From an uncultured Clostridia bacterium (GTDB lineage Bacteria; Bacillota; Clostridia; Lachnospirales; Lachnospiraceae): a stretch of 20,667 nucleotides of DNA. The stretch lies in contig CALBNS010000104.1 of NCBI GenBank assembly GCA_937896665.1, positions 1-20,667 on the forward strand. The letters run 5' to 3'. This document shows positions 14,819 to 20,667 of this stretch, piece after piece. Each line of letters starts with the position of its first letter. Position 1 is the first letter of the stretch. The position numbers were made by a program, and so were the translations under genes. The notes under the pieces were generated by a model. The model saw only the letters and a list, made by a program, of their open reading frames with translations. It was not told the origin of the DNA and made no database searches.

Positions 14819-15496
14819 TTATTTTCGGTTAGAGCGATATAACATACACGGACGACCGCCTGTTTCGTAATTCATTCTACCAACAATTATACCATTTTCA
14901 AGAAGATAATTCATGTAACGACGTACCGTCACACGCGATAAGCCAATCCTATCAGCAATTTCCTCTGCCGTAAGTTCAATCGCATAATTTTCTTCCAAGG
15001 AAGTACAGATGAGCTCTAATGTCTGACTTTGTATTCCTTTTGGAAGCTGTTCTGCTGTTTTTATATGTGCTCCTCCAATCAGAAAATCAATATGCTGTTG
15101 GTCAAACGAAGCCAAATCGTGGAACGCGTCCTGCCTGCTAAGAAATGTGTTAAGAGCCTGTTGAAACCGATCATTCAAAAAAGGTTTTACAAGATAATCG
15201 ATAATTCCTAGTCTAAGTGCTTCTTCTATTGTAGCACTGTCATTCGCAGCAGTTACCATAATCACAGATACCGGAAAATGGTTCTCGCGTATCTTTTGCA
15301 ATAATGTCATGCCATCATTACGAGGCATATATACATCAAGAATGACTAGATGAACAGTGTTATTTTGTAGATACTCGAATGCTGATAATCCGTCTTTACA
15401 TATACCTGTTACGTGGAAATGAGGATTTTGGCTGACATATTGTTTATTTATCATAGCAACCATCGGGTCATCTTCTACAATAAGAACTTCATACAT
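14819..15496 (-). CDS. Response regulator, CitB/DcuR family
   Basis: Transcription regulator of a two-component pair. The receiver domain spans residues 1-120, with acidic pocket E8-D9-D10, phospho-acceptor D54 (LVILDVYMP), T82 and K104 (VKP). The C-terminal part carries a helix-turn-helix near residues 178-200 (AEEIADRIGLSRVTVRRYMNYL) and ends in GGRPCMLYRS, typical of CitB, DcuR and CitT regulators, which respond to di- or tricarboxylates through their kinase partners. The 225 residues match this family. The ATG at 15494-15496 has an AGGAGGT site, and the gene begins 11 bases after the kinase stop, so the two are co-transcribed. Probable targets are the divergent genes at 17355-18260. Confidence 0.9.
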   Translation of the reverse strand: MYEVLIVEDDPMVAMINKQYVSQNPHFHVTGICKDGLSAFEYLQNNTVHLVILDVYMPRNDGMTLLQKIRENHFPVSVIMVTAANDSATIEEALRLGIIDYLVKPFLNDRFQQALNTFLSRQDAFHDLASFDQQHIDFLIGGAHIKTAEQLPKGIQSQTLELICTSLEENYAIELTAEEIADRIGLSRVTVRRYMNYLLENGIIVGRMNYETGGRPCMLYRSNRK

Positions 15497-15507
15497 TTTG
15501 CCACCTC

Positions 15508-17124
15508 CTAATCATTCAGGGTCACGGTAAACGATGTCCCCACACCGTATTCTGATTCCACTAAAATTGTACCATTATATTTTTGGATCAGATTATTTAC
15601 TATAAATAAACCAGTTCCCCGATTTTGTCCCTTTGTTGAAAATCCTTTTTCATATATTTTTGATTGCTCTTCAATTTTCATACCCATCCCTGTATCGTCA
15701 ACTGTGATAATCAATACATTGGGTTGTGAAAACAATCCTACTGTCAAATCTTTTGGAAGCTCCTTCTTTTCATTCATAGAATCCATTGCATTATCAAGTA
15801 AATTCCCAATAATTGTGACCAAGTCTCCTGACGGAAGCGAAATATTACTGCGTGACAACTTACTGCCGCTTTCTAGTATGAATTGGATATTAAGTTCACA
15901 AGCCCGTGCATACTTTCCTATCAGTAACGCTGCAACCGATGGATCTTCCACATTTTTTATAATATTTTGAAGCACCGTCTGTTTGATTGATGTGATATGC
16001 GTAATATATTCACATGCTTCCTTTGTGTTCCCCATTTGGATAAGCCCCAATATGACATGTAGTTTATTAATAAAATCATGATTATTAGCACGCATAGATT
16101 CCACCATATAACGCACACCTGATAAATCTTCAATCAATTTCGTATATTCTGTCCTGTCACGAAGAATGCCAAGTGCCCCAACAATGTTATTTTGTTCCAT
16201 GATTGGTATTTGATCAACAAGAACATCTGAACCCTGCGAAGGGTGAATTGATATACCAAAAACTTTATCTCCTTCTATCAAAGAATCATTCCATGATAAT
16301 TCAGAAGAGATTTCTTCAACTCTACATCCTTCAAGAGAGGCCTGTTCAATATTAAGTATACTTTGTGCTGCCTTATTACCATATATAATTCTTTTGTCAT
16401 TGCTAACGGCAATGATACCTTCATCCAATGAATCAAGAACATTTTCTCTTATTGTGAACATTGCACTAAAGGTATCTGGTTCATATCCATGCAGTGTCTC
16501 CTTTATCTTATGGGAAAGATGTCTCGAAAGAACAATCGCAAAAAATAGAACTACAGCAGCTCCAATCAGATGAATTGACACTGTATTCATTATTACCCGG
16601 TTGATATTTTGATTGAGCATAACGGCAAGTACGAAACCCAAATAATTGCCGTTGTAATCATACACAGCAGCATATGCCCGTCTCTGTGAACCAGAAGGAC
16701 CGATATCGCTGGTCACATAGACATTGTCATCTCCATATTGAAATTCCGGGATAGTGCCATCGTAAACAGTATCAACCATGGATGCATTGGTGTGATATTT
16801 TCTTATGTTGTCCGCACCCACAACCGAAATTACGTCTATGTTAGATAAAGACTCTTTCAATGAATCCAAATATGTATGAAGAACCTGTTTCTGTCTCGAG
16901 TCATTAGAACGGTAAGAAGCAAGCTCCTGCTGTACCGGTTGGGATTGAGCAATTGCCTGTGCCATATTCTGAAGATTTTGATCGAGATATCGGCTTTCGG
17001 ATTCGATATTTACAAAAATGCTGACAGTAGCAACAAACAACGTTGAAACAAGTACTAAAACAATCAGTATTTTAAAGATTTCCTGCTGTATTTTTAAATT
17101 TGACCGGGACTGACTGAATTTCAT
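15508..17124 (-). CDS. Sensor histidine kinase, CitA/DcuS family
   Basis: Membrane sensor of 538 residues with two transmembrane helices (about 17-38 and 180-200) around an extracellular PDC/Cache-type sensor domain. That domain has IRKYHTN (R108, H111) and a YAAVYDYNGNYLGFV strand, similar to the ligand-binding positions of the dicarboxylate and citrate sensors DcuS and CitA. A cytoplasmic PAS domain (about 225-330) follows. The phospho-acceptor is H349 in RANNHDFINKLHVILG, the characteristic H box of this family. The ATPase domain shows NLLDNAMDS (N box), DDTGMGM and GQNRGTGLFIV. A carboxylate ligand is an inference from R108/H111. The ATG at 17124 is preceded by an AGGAG-like site. It forms an operon with the downstream regulator. 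Confidence 0.9.
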   Translation of the reverse strand: MKFSQSRSNLKIQQEIFKILIVLVLVSTLFVATVSIFVNIESESRYLDQNLQNMAQAIAQSQPVQQELASYRSNDSRQKQVLHTYLDSLKESLSNIDVISVVGADNIRKYHTNASMVDTVYDGTIPEFQYGDDNVYVTSDIGPSGSQRRAYAAVYDYNGNYLGFVLAVMLNQNINRVIMNTVSIHLIGAAVVLFFAIVLSRHLSHKIKETLHGYEPDTFSAMFTIRENVLDSLDEGIIAVSNDKRIIYGNKAAQSILNIEQASLEGCRVEEISSELSWNDSLIEGDKVFGISIHPSQGSDVLVDQIPIMEQNNIVGALGILRDRTEYTKLIEDLSGVRYMVESMRANNHDFINKLHVILGLIQMGNTKEACEYITHITSIKQTVLQNIIKNVEDPSVAALLIGKYARACELNIQFILESGSKLSRSNISLPSGDLVTIIGNLLDNAMDSMNEKKELPKDLTVGLFSQPNVLIITVDDTGMGMKIEEQSKIYEKGFSTKGQNRGTGLFIVNNLIQKYNGTILVESEYGVGTSFTVTLND

Positions 17125-17173
17125 AATCTGCTCCTAACATAAGATTCATACATAATATTTTTAATTTTATAAC

Positions 17174-17203
17174 ATTATATCATTTATTTTGCAACTTTTG
17201 AAA
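17174..17203 (-). promoter_or_regulatory. Candidate promoter of the kinase-regulator operon
   Basis: Minus-strand -10 TATAAT at 17174-17179 with -35 TTTCAA at 17198-17203 (18-base spacer). The -35 lies inside one arm of the inverted repeat at 17192-17254, so a protein bound there could autoregulate this operon. Confidence 0.55.
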
Positions 17204-17272
17204 GTAAAAAAAAATGTCAGGGAATAAATTTATGTTACTTGCTTTCAAAAGTTGTTCCTTATTTTCAAATAA
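17192..17272. repeat. Inverted repeat and palindrome in the divergent promoter region (candidate regulator sites)
   Basis: CAACTTTTGAAAG at 17192-17204 is the exact reverse complement of CTTTCAAAAGTTG at 17242-17254 (13-bp arms, 37 bases between). Each arm is itself nearly palindromic (ACTTTTGAAAGT). A further palindrome TTATTTTCAAATAA lies at 17259-17272, directly against the plus-strand -35. The layout suits binding by the CitB/DcuR-type regulator at both promoters. Confidence 0.6.
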
Positions 17273-17301
17273 TTGATTAACTTTCCCCTGTCATGTACGA
17301 T
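17273..17301 (+). promoter_or_regulatory. Candidate promoter of the PQ-loop/SGNH pair
   Basis: -35 TTGATT (17273-17278), a 17-base spacer and -10 TACGAT (17296-17301). The -10 is imperfect, as is common for activator-dependent promoters, and the palindromes end immediately upstream of the -35. Confidence 0.5.
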
Positions 17302-17354
17302 TTCACCGATGTGTAAGACACAAATCAAATAATTACAAAGGAGATTAATTTAGT

Positions 17355-17675
17355 ATGGAAACAATAGCAAGTATTATGGAAACAATGATGGTGGTCTGCT
17401 TCGGTATTTCCTGGCCACTAAACATTAGCAAAGCATGGAAAGCCCGTACTGCAAAAGGTACAAGCCTATTATTTTATTCATTCATTTGGAGTGGATACAT
17501 CTTTGCACTCATCGGAAAATTTATACTGATTCATCTCAATGCACCACATCCATGGTATGAGACAGTGCATTGGTATGTAATGTTTTTCTACATTCTCAAT
17601 ATTGTGATGGTCAGCATCGGCATCCTCATTCATTTCAGAAACAAAATGTTTGACAAAAAAAATGTTGCTTGCTAA
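17355..17675 (+). CDS. SemiSWEET/PQ-loop-like small membrane protein
   Basis: A 106-residue protein with three hydrophobic helices (about residues 5-22, 37-57 and 70-93), the size and topology of a SemiSWEET/PQ-loop half transporter. The first helix ends in WPLNISKAWKARTAKGTS, which follows the PQ-loop pattern (PQ-x-x-K-x-W-K-x-K-S-x-K-G-x-S), but the glutamine is replaced by leucine. Such proteins work as dimers moving small solutes such as sugars or amino acids; the substrate here is unknown. AAAGGAG lies 11 bases before the ATG, a slightly long spacing. It is the first gene of a two-gene unit, divergent from and probably controlled by the adjacent carboxylate-type two-component system. Confidence 0.75.
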   Translation: METIASIMETMMVVCFGISWPLNISKAWKARTAKGTSLLFYSFIWSGYIFALIGKFILIHLNAPHPWYETVHWYVMFFYILNIVMVSIGILIHFRNKMFDKKNVAC

Positions 17676-17693
17676 TTAAGGGAGGAAATGAAA

Positions 17694-18260
17694 ATGAATA
17701 TCTATGAAAGAGAACTGGAAAATTACCGTAAACTTAATAAAATCGCTAGCACGAATGGCATCGTATTGTTTGGCTCCTCATTTGCAAGAGCAATTCCTGC
17801 ATGTGAATTAAAACAATCCTTTAACCTCAATTTGGATATCTATAACCGCAGCATTGCTGATTCTTCGGTGTTTGACGCAGAAGAATTGCTCAATGACTGT
17901 GTCTTCCCCCTTGTACCAAAGAAACTTTTCTTAAACTTTGGCGAAACAGATTTAGAACGAGGATATCATACTATTCACGAAATTGTAGCAGCATATGAAA
18001 AATTGATTACTACAATAAAATCAAATATAAAATACTGTGATATCATCATCGTTTCTGTTTGTAACAATGAAGCAGAAATTTTTCCGGAAGAATTAAATAA
18101 ACAATTAGAAGAATTGGCAAATAGAACCAAGTGCCAATATGCCGATATCAGCCCTGCTTTTTCTCATGATACCCCGGGAATAAAAGCATTTAGCCTTTTA
18201 AAATACTTTATGCGGGATAAAATCACATTTGCAGACGCAATGACAATGTTTACTGTATAA
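17694..18260 (+). CDS. Degenerate SGNH/GDSL-fold protein, probably non-catalytic or altered
   Basis: A 188-residue cytosolic protein with no signal peptide. It follows the start of an SGNH hydrolase: IVLFGSSF around Ser28 resembles the block I nucleophile, YNRSIADSS resembles block II, and LFLNFGETDLERG resembles block III, where the usual Asn of GxND is Thr. The C-terminal DxxH block that supplies the catalytic Asp and His is not visible (the end reads KYFMRDKITFADAMTMF). It may bind an ester or acyl ligand without hydrolysing it, or use other residues. The ATG at 17694 is eight bases from GGGAGG; an ATG at 17688 is only two bases away and is less likely. It follows the PQ-loop gene by 18 bases. 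Confidence 0.7.
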   Translation: MNIYERELENYRKLNKIASTNGIVLFGSSFARAIPACELKQSFNLNLDIYNRSIADSSVFDAEELLNDCVFPLVPKKLFLNFGETDLERGYHTIHEIVAAYEKLITTIKSNIKYCDIIIVSVCNNEAEIFPEELNKQLEELANRTKCQYADISPAFSHDTPGIKAFSLLKYFMRDKITFADAMTMFTV

Positions 18261-18273
18261 ATATCATTTTCAA

Positions 18274-18313
18274 AAAATGCACAAAAGTATAACCCTATAC
18301 CTTTGTGCATTTT
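18274..18313. terminator. Bidirectional intrinsic terminator between the SGNH and tex genes
   Basis: AAAATGCACAAA (18274-18285) pairs with TTTGTGCATTTT (18302-18313), and an inner GTATA/TATAC stem closes a four-base loop. U-rich tails occur in both directions (TTTTGATTTG on plus; TTTTTTGAAAA on minus). It can end both convergent units. Confidence 0.85.
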
Positions 18314-18362
18314 GATTTGAATCTGTCGTGCCATAATCAAAACACAACATATCTCGCCTTTT

Positions 18363-20513
18363 TCAAATTTTCATCGTAAGCTGTATTCTCTTCTTCGCCA
18401 AATCTACGCTCATAACCTTCACTTCTACAACATCTCCCACACTCACAACTTCCAATGGGTGCTTGATAAACTTCTTATCTGTAATCTGTGAAATATGAAC
18501 CAGTCCGTCCTGATGTACACCGATATCCACAAACACTCCAAAATCAATGACATTTCTGACAGTACCTTTTAAAATCATACCTTCTGTCAAATCCTTCATT
18601 TCCAATACATCTGTACGCAAAATCGGCTTCGGCATCTCATCACGTGGATCACGCGCCGGTTTTTCCAATTCTTTTACAATATCGCGTAGTGTAATTTCTC
18701 CGATTTCAAGTTCCTTAGCAAGCTTCTTATAATCTTTTATTGATTTTGACAGACCACTTAACTTGCCTCCTGTAATATCTGAAGTTGCAAACCCTAGTTT
18801 TTCCAATAATTTTTCTGCTGCTTCGTAGCTTTCCGGATGGACACTGGTTCCATCCAGTGGATTTTTACCGCCCTGAATTCGCATAAATCCGGCACACTGT
18901 TCGTACGCTTTCGGTCCAAGCTTTGCAACTTTCAATAATTGTTTACGGTCTTGAAAACTTCCGTTTTCTTCACGATAAGCCACAATATTTTTCGCAATTG
19001 TACCTGAAATTCCTGAAATATAAGCTAATAATGGTGCGGAAGCCGTATTTAGGTCGACACCAACTTTATTTACACAATCTTCCACTACGCCAGAGAGAGC
19101 TTCACTTAACTTTTTCTGGTTCATGTCATGCTGATACTGTCCTACTCCAATAGACTTTGGATCAATTTTAACAAGTTCTGCCAATGGGTCCTGCAGACGT
19201 CTTGCAATAGATGCCGCACTTCTTTGTCCTACATCAAAATTTGGAAATTCTTCTGTTGCAAGTTTACTTGCAGAATACACAGAGGCCCCGGCTTCATTTG
19301 TAATGATATACTGAACTTTTTCCGGAATTTCTTTAAAAAACTCTACGATAATCTGCTCTGATTCACGGGAAGCTGTTCCATTTCCCACAGAAAACAATGT
19401 GATTCCATATTTGCGAATTAAATTTTTTAAAGTTTCTTTCGCAGCTGCAATCTTTTGTGGTGTCGTTGGAGCTGTCGGATAAATTACCGTCGTATCCAAT
19501 ACTTTTCCTGTAGCATCCACAACAGCCAGCTTGCAGCCCGTACGGAATGCTGGATCCCAGCCAAGTACAACCTGCCCTACGATTGGCGGCTGCATCAAGA
19601 GCTGCTCCAGATTCTTGCCAAACACTTCAATTGCACCGTCTTCTGCTTTTTCTGTCAAGGTATTGCGGATTTCCCGCTCAATAGCCGGAGCAATCAGACG
19701 TTTGTAGCTGTCCGCAAGCACCTCCTGAAGAATAGGAGTTGTGTATTCATTTTTTGAAACAATGACTTTCTTTTCAAGGTACTGCAGAATTTTATCTTCC
19801 GGTGCCTCAATTTTTACAGTTAAAATCTTCTCTTTTTCCCCACGATTCAGCGCAAGTACCCTGTGACCTGCCAACTTTGAAATAGGCTCTTCAAAATCGT
19901 AGTACATGTCATATACGGACTGAACTTCCGGGTCTTTTGCGGTTGAAATAATTTTGCCCTGCTTCGTTGTCAAATCACGGATGTAGATTCTATAATCGGC
20001 CTCGTCAGAAATGTGTTCTGCAATAATATCCTTTGCCCCGGCAATGGCTTCTTCCACATTTTTCACTTCTTTTTCTTCTGAGACAAAGTCCTCTGCCGTT
20101 TCTTCTACCGGCACCGTCGTTTTCTGAAGTAAAATCAATGCTGCCAATGGCTCCAAGCCCTTTTCTTTAGCAATCGTAGCTCTCGTTCTTCGTTTTGGTC
20201 TGTATGGACGGTATAAATCTTCGACCACTACCAAAGTCTCAGCCGCCAGAATCTGCGTCCTTAATGCCTCGGTTAATTTCCCTTGTTCTCCTATCGTTGC
20301 AAGCACCTGCTCTTTTTTCTCTTCCAAGTTGCGAAGGTATTGTAATCTCTCGTGTAATTTTCTTAATTGCTCGTCATTGAGCGAACCGGTTACTTCCTTC
20401 CGGTATCTGGAGATAAACGGAATGGTGTTTCCCTCATCAATCAGGCTGACTGCTGCTTCCACCTGCCAAATCTTTACTTCCAGTTCTTCTGCCAATTTTT
20501 GATTAATATCCAT
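18363..20513 (-). CDS. tex: Tex family S1 RNA-binding transcription accessory protein
   Basis: RNA-binding protein of the Tex/YqgF-S1 family, related to eukaryotic Spt6; thought to act with RNA polymerase and influence gene expression. The 716 residues show the full architecture: an N-terminal helical region with SLIDEGNTIPFISRYRKEVTG and DLYRPYRPKRRTRATIAKEKGLEPLA, a YqgF-like RNase H fold (about 315-450, with GWDPAFRTGCK and VGNGTASRESE), helix-hairpin-helix repeats (about 485-560, with NTASAPLLAYISGIS) and a C-terminal S1 domain (about 645-715, GTVRNVIDFGVFVDIGVHQDGLVHIS). The frame extends upstream to 20660, but the ATG at 20511-20513 follows GAGAGG and starts the conserved sequence, and the promoter at 20568-20596 lies inside the extension. 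It is a single-gene unit. Confidence 0.95.
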   Translation of the reverse strand: MDINQKLAEELEVKIWQVEAAVSLIDEGNTIPFISRYRKEVTGSLNDEQLRKLHERLQYLRNLEEKKEQVLATIGEQGKLTEALRTQILAAETLVVVEDLYRPYRPKRRTRATIAKEKGLEPLAALILLQKTTVPVEETAEDFVSEEKEVKNVEEAIAGAKDIIAEHISDEADYRIYIRDLTTKQGKIISTAKDPEVQSVYDMYYDFEEPISKLAGHRVLALNRGEKEKILTVKIEAPEDKILQYLEKKVIVSKNEYTTPILQEVLADSYKRLIAPAIEREIRNTLTEKAEDGAIEVFGKNLEQLLMQPPIVGQVVLGWDPAFRTGCKLAVVDATGKVLDTTVIYPTAPTTPQKIAAAKETLKNLIRKYGITLFSVGNGTASRESEQIIVEFFKEIPEKVQYIITNEAGASVYSASKLATEEFPNFDVGQRSAASIARRLQDPLAELVKIDPKSIGVGQYQHDMNQKKLSEALSGVVEDCVNKVGVDLNTASAPLLAYISGISGTIAKNIVAYREENGSFQDRKQLLKVAKLGPKAYEQCAGFMRIQGGKNPLDGTSVHPESYEAAEKLLEKLGFATSDITGGKLSGLSKSIKDYKKLAKELEIGEITLRDIVKELEKPARDPRDEMPKPILRTDVLEMKDLTEGMILKGTVRNVIDFGVFVDIGVHQDGLVHISQITDKKFIKHPLEVVSVGDVVEVKVMSVDLAKKRIQLTMKI

Positions 20514-20567
20514 AATGTAACCTCTCATTTCAAATCCATTCGTAAAAACAGCTTCTGCTGTCTGCTT

Positions 20568-20596
20568 ATTATATCTCATCTTATATAAAAAAGCAA
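20568..20596 (-). promoter_or_regulatory. Promoter of tex
   Basis: Minus-strand -35 TTGCTT (20591-20596), a 17-base spacer and a perfect -10 TATAAT (20568-20573), about 48 bases from the likely transcription start to the tex ATG. Confidence 0.7.
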
Positions 20597-20667
20597 AATG
20601 AAAAATGTGCGAGTTTGTGTCAAGTAAACGTTGGCAACTTTTTCTTTGTTTTTCTCTCAAATGTTTT

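Noticed and set aside
14289..14832. Plus-strand open frames across the cobalamin leader
   Set aside because: The region is explained by the minus-strand riboswitch, terminator and promoter; the frames carry no coding signal.
20618..20623. Perfect TTGACA on the minus strand upstream of tex
   Set aside because: At 17 bases downstream there is only CATTTT, not a -10. The TTGCTT-17-TATAAT pair nearer to tex is better.

Overview
The window looks like the chromosome of a low-to-medium GC Clostridia member, most likely Lachnospiraceae. This rests on gene content and style rather than on any database match: a one-cluster t6A gene set with a YcxB-like protein, ECF vitamin transporters under riboswitches, a large surface protein with Big2-like and GLUG-like modules, and strong GGAGG-type ribosome binding sites. 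Every gene from 28 to 17124 is on the minus strand; a two-gene plus-strand unit (17355-18260) and a minus-strand tex gene follow. I see no insertion sequence, phage gene, tRNA, rRNA or CRISPR array.

Region 1 (28-5203, minus) is a housekeeping operon. From a promoter at 5175-5203 it reads a YcxB-like membrane protein, tsaE, tsaB, rimI, a small two-CxxC protein, rnz (RNase Z), tsaD and ispD. Three of the proteins that make the t6A tRNA modification (TsaE, TsaB, TsaD) sit together with tRNA 3' processing and the MEP isoprenoid pathway. Region 2 (5198-6178, minus) is a riboflavin uptake unit: promoter, FMN riboswitch, intrinsic terminator and ribU.

Region 3 (6266-14738, minus) is the most interesting part. 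A cobalamin riboswitch and terminator precede five tightly packed genes: a 1183-residue surface protein with an alpha-toroid (terpenoid-cyclase/transcobalamin alpha-domain-like) module, a lipoprotein ending in a DUF4430 (transcobalamin C-terminal-like) domain, and a dedicated ECF transporter (T component, fused double ATPase, S component). Intrinsic factor and transcobalamin join an alpha-toroid and a DUF4430-like beta domain in one chain. Here the two folds sit on two separately anchored surface proteins next to a B12-regulated importer. I infer a Gram-positive cobalamin capture and import system built like a split transcobalamin.

Region 4 (14819-18313) is a CitA/DcuS-type sensor kinase and its CitB/DcuR-type response regulator (minus), divergent from a plus-strand pair: a SemiSWEET/PQ-loop-like membrane protein and a degenerate SGNH-fold protein. 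The shared intergenic region carries a 13-bp inverted repeat and an adjacent palindrome that abuts the predicted plus-strand -35, a sensible place for activation by the regulator. A bidirectional terminator at 18274-18313 separates this unit from tex (Region 5, 18363-20513, minus), which has its own promoter at 20568-20596. Positions 1-27 and 20597-20667 hold no supported gene.
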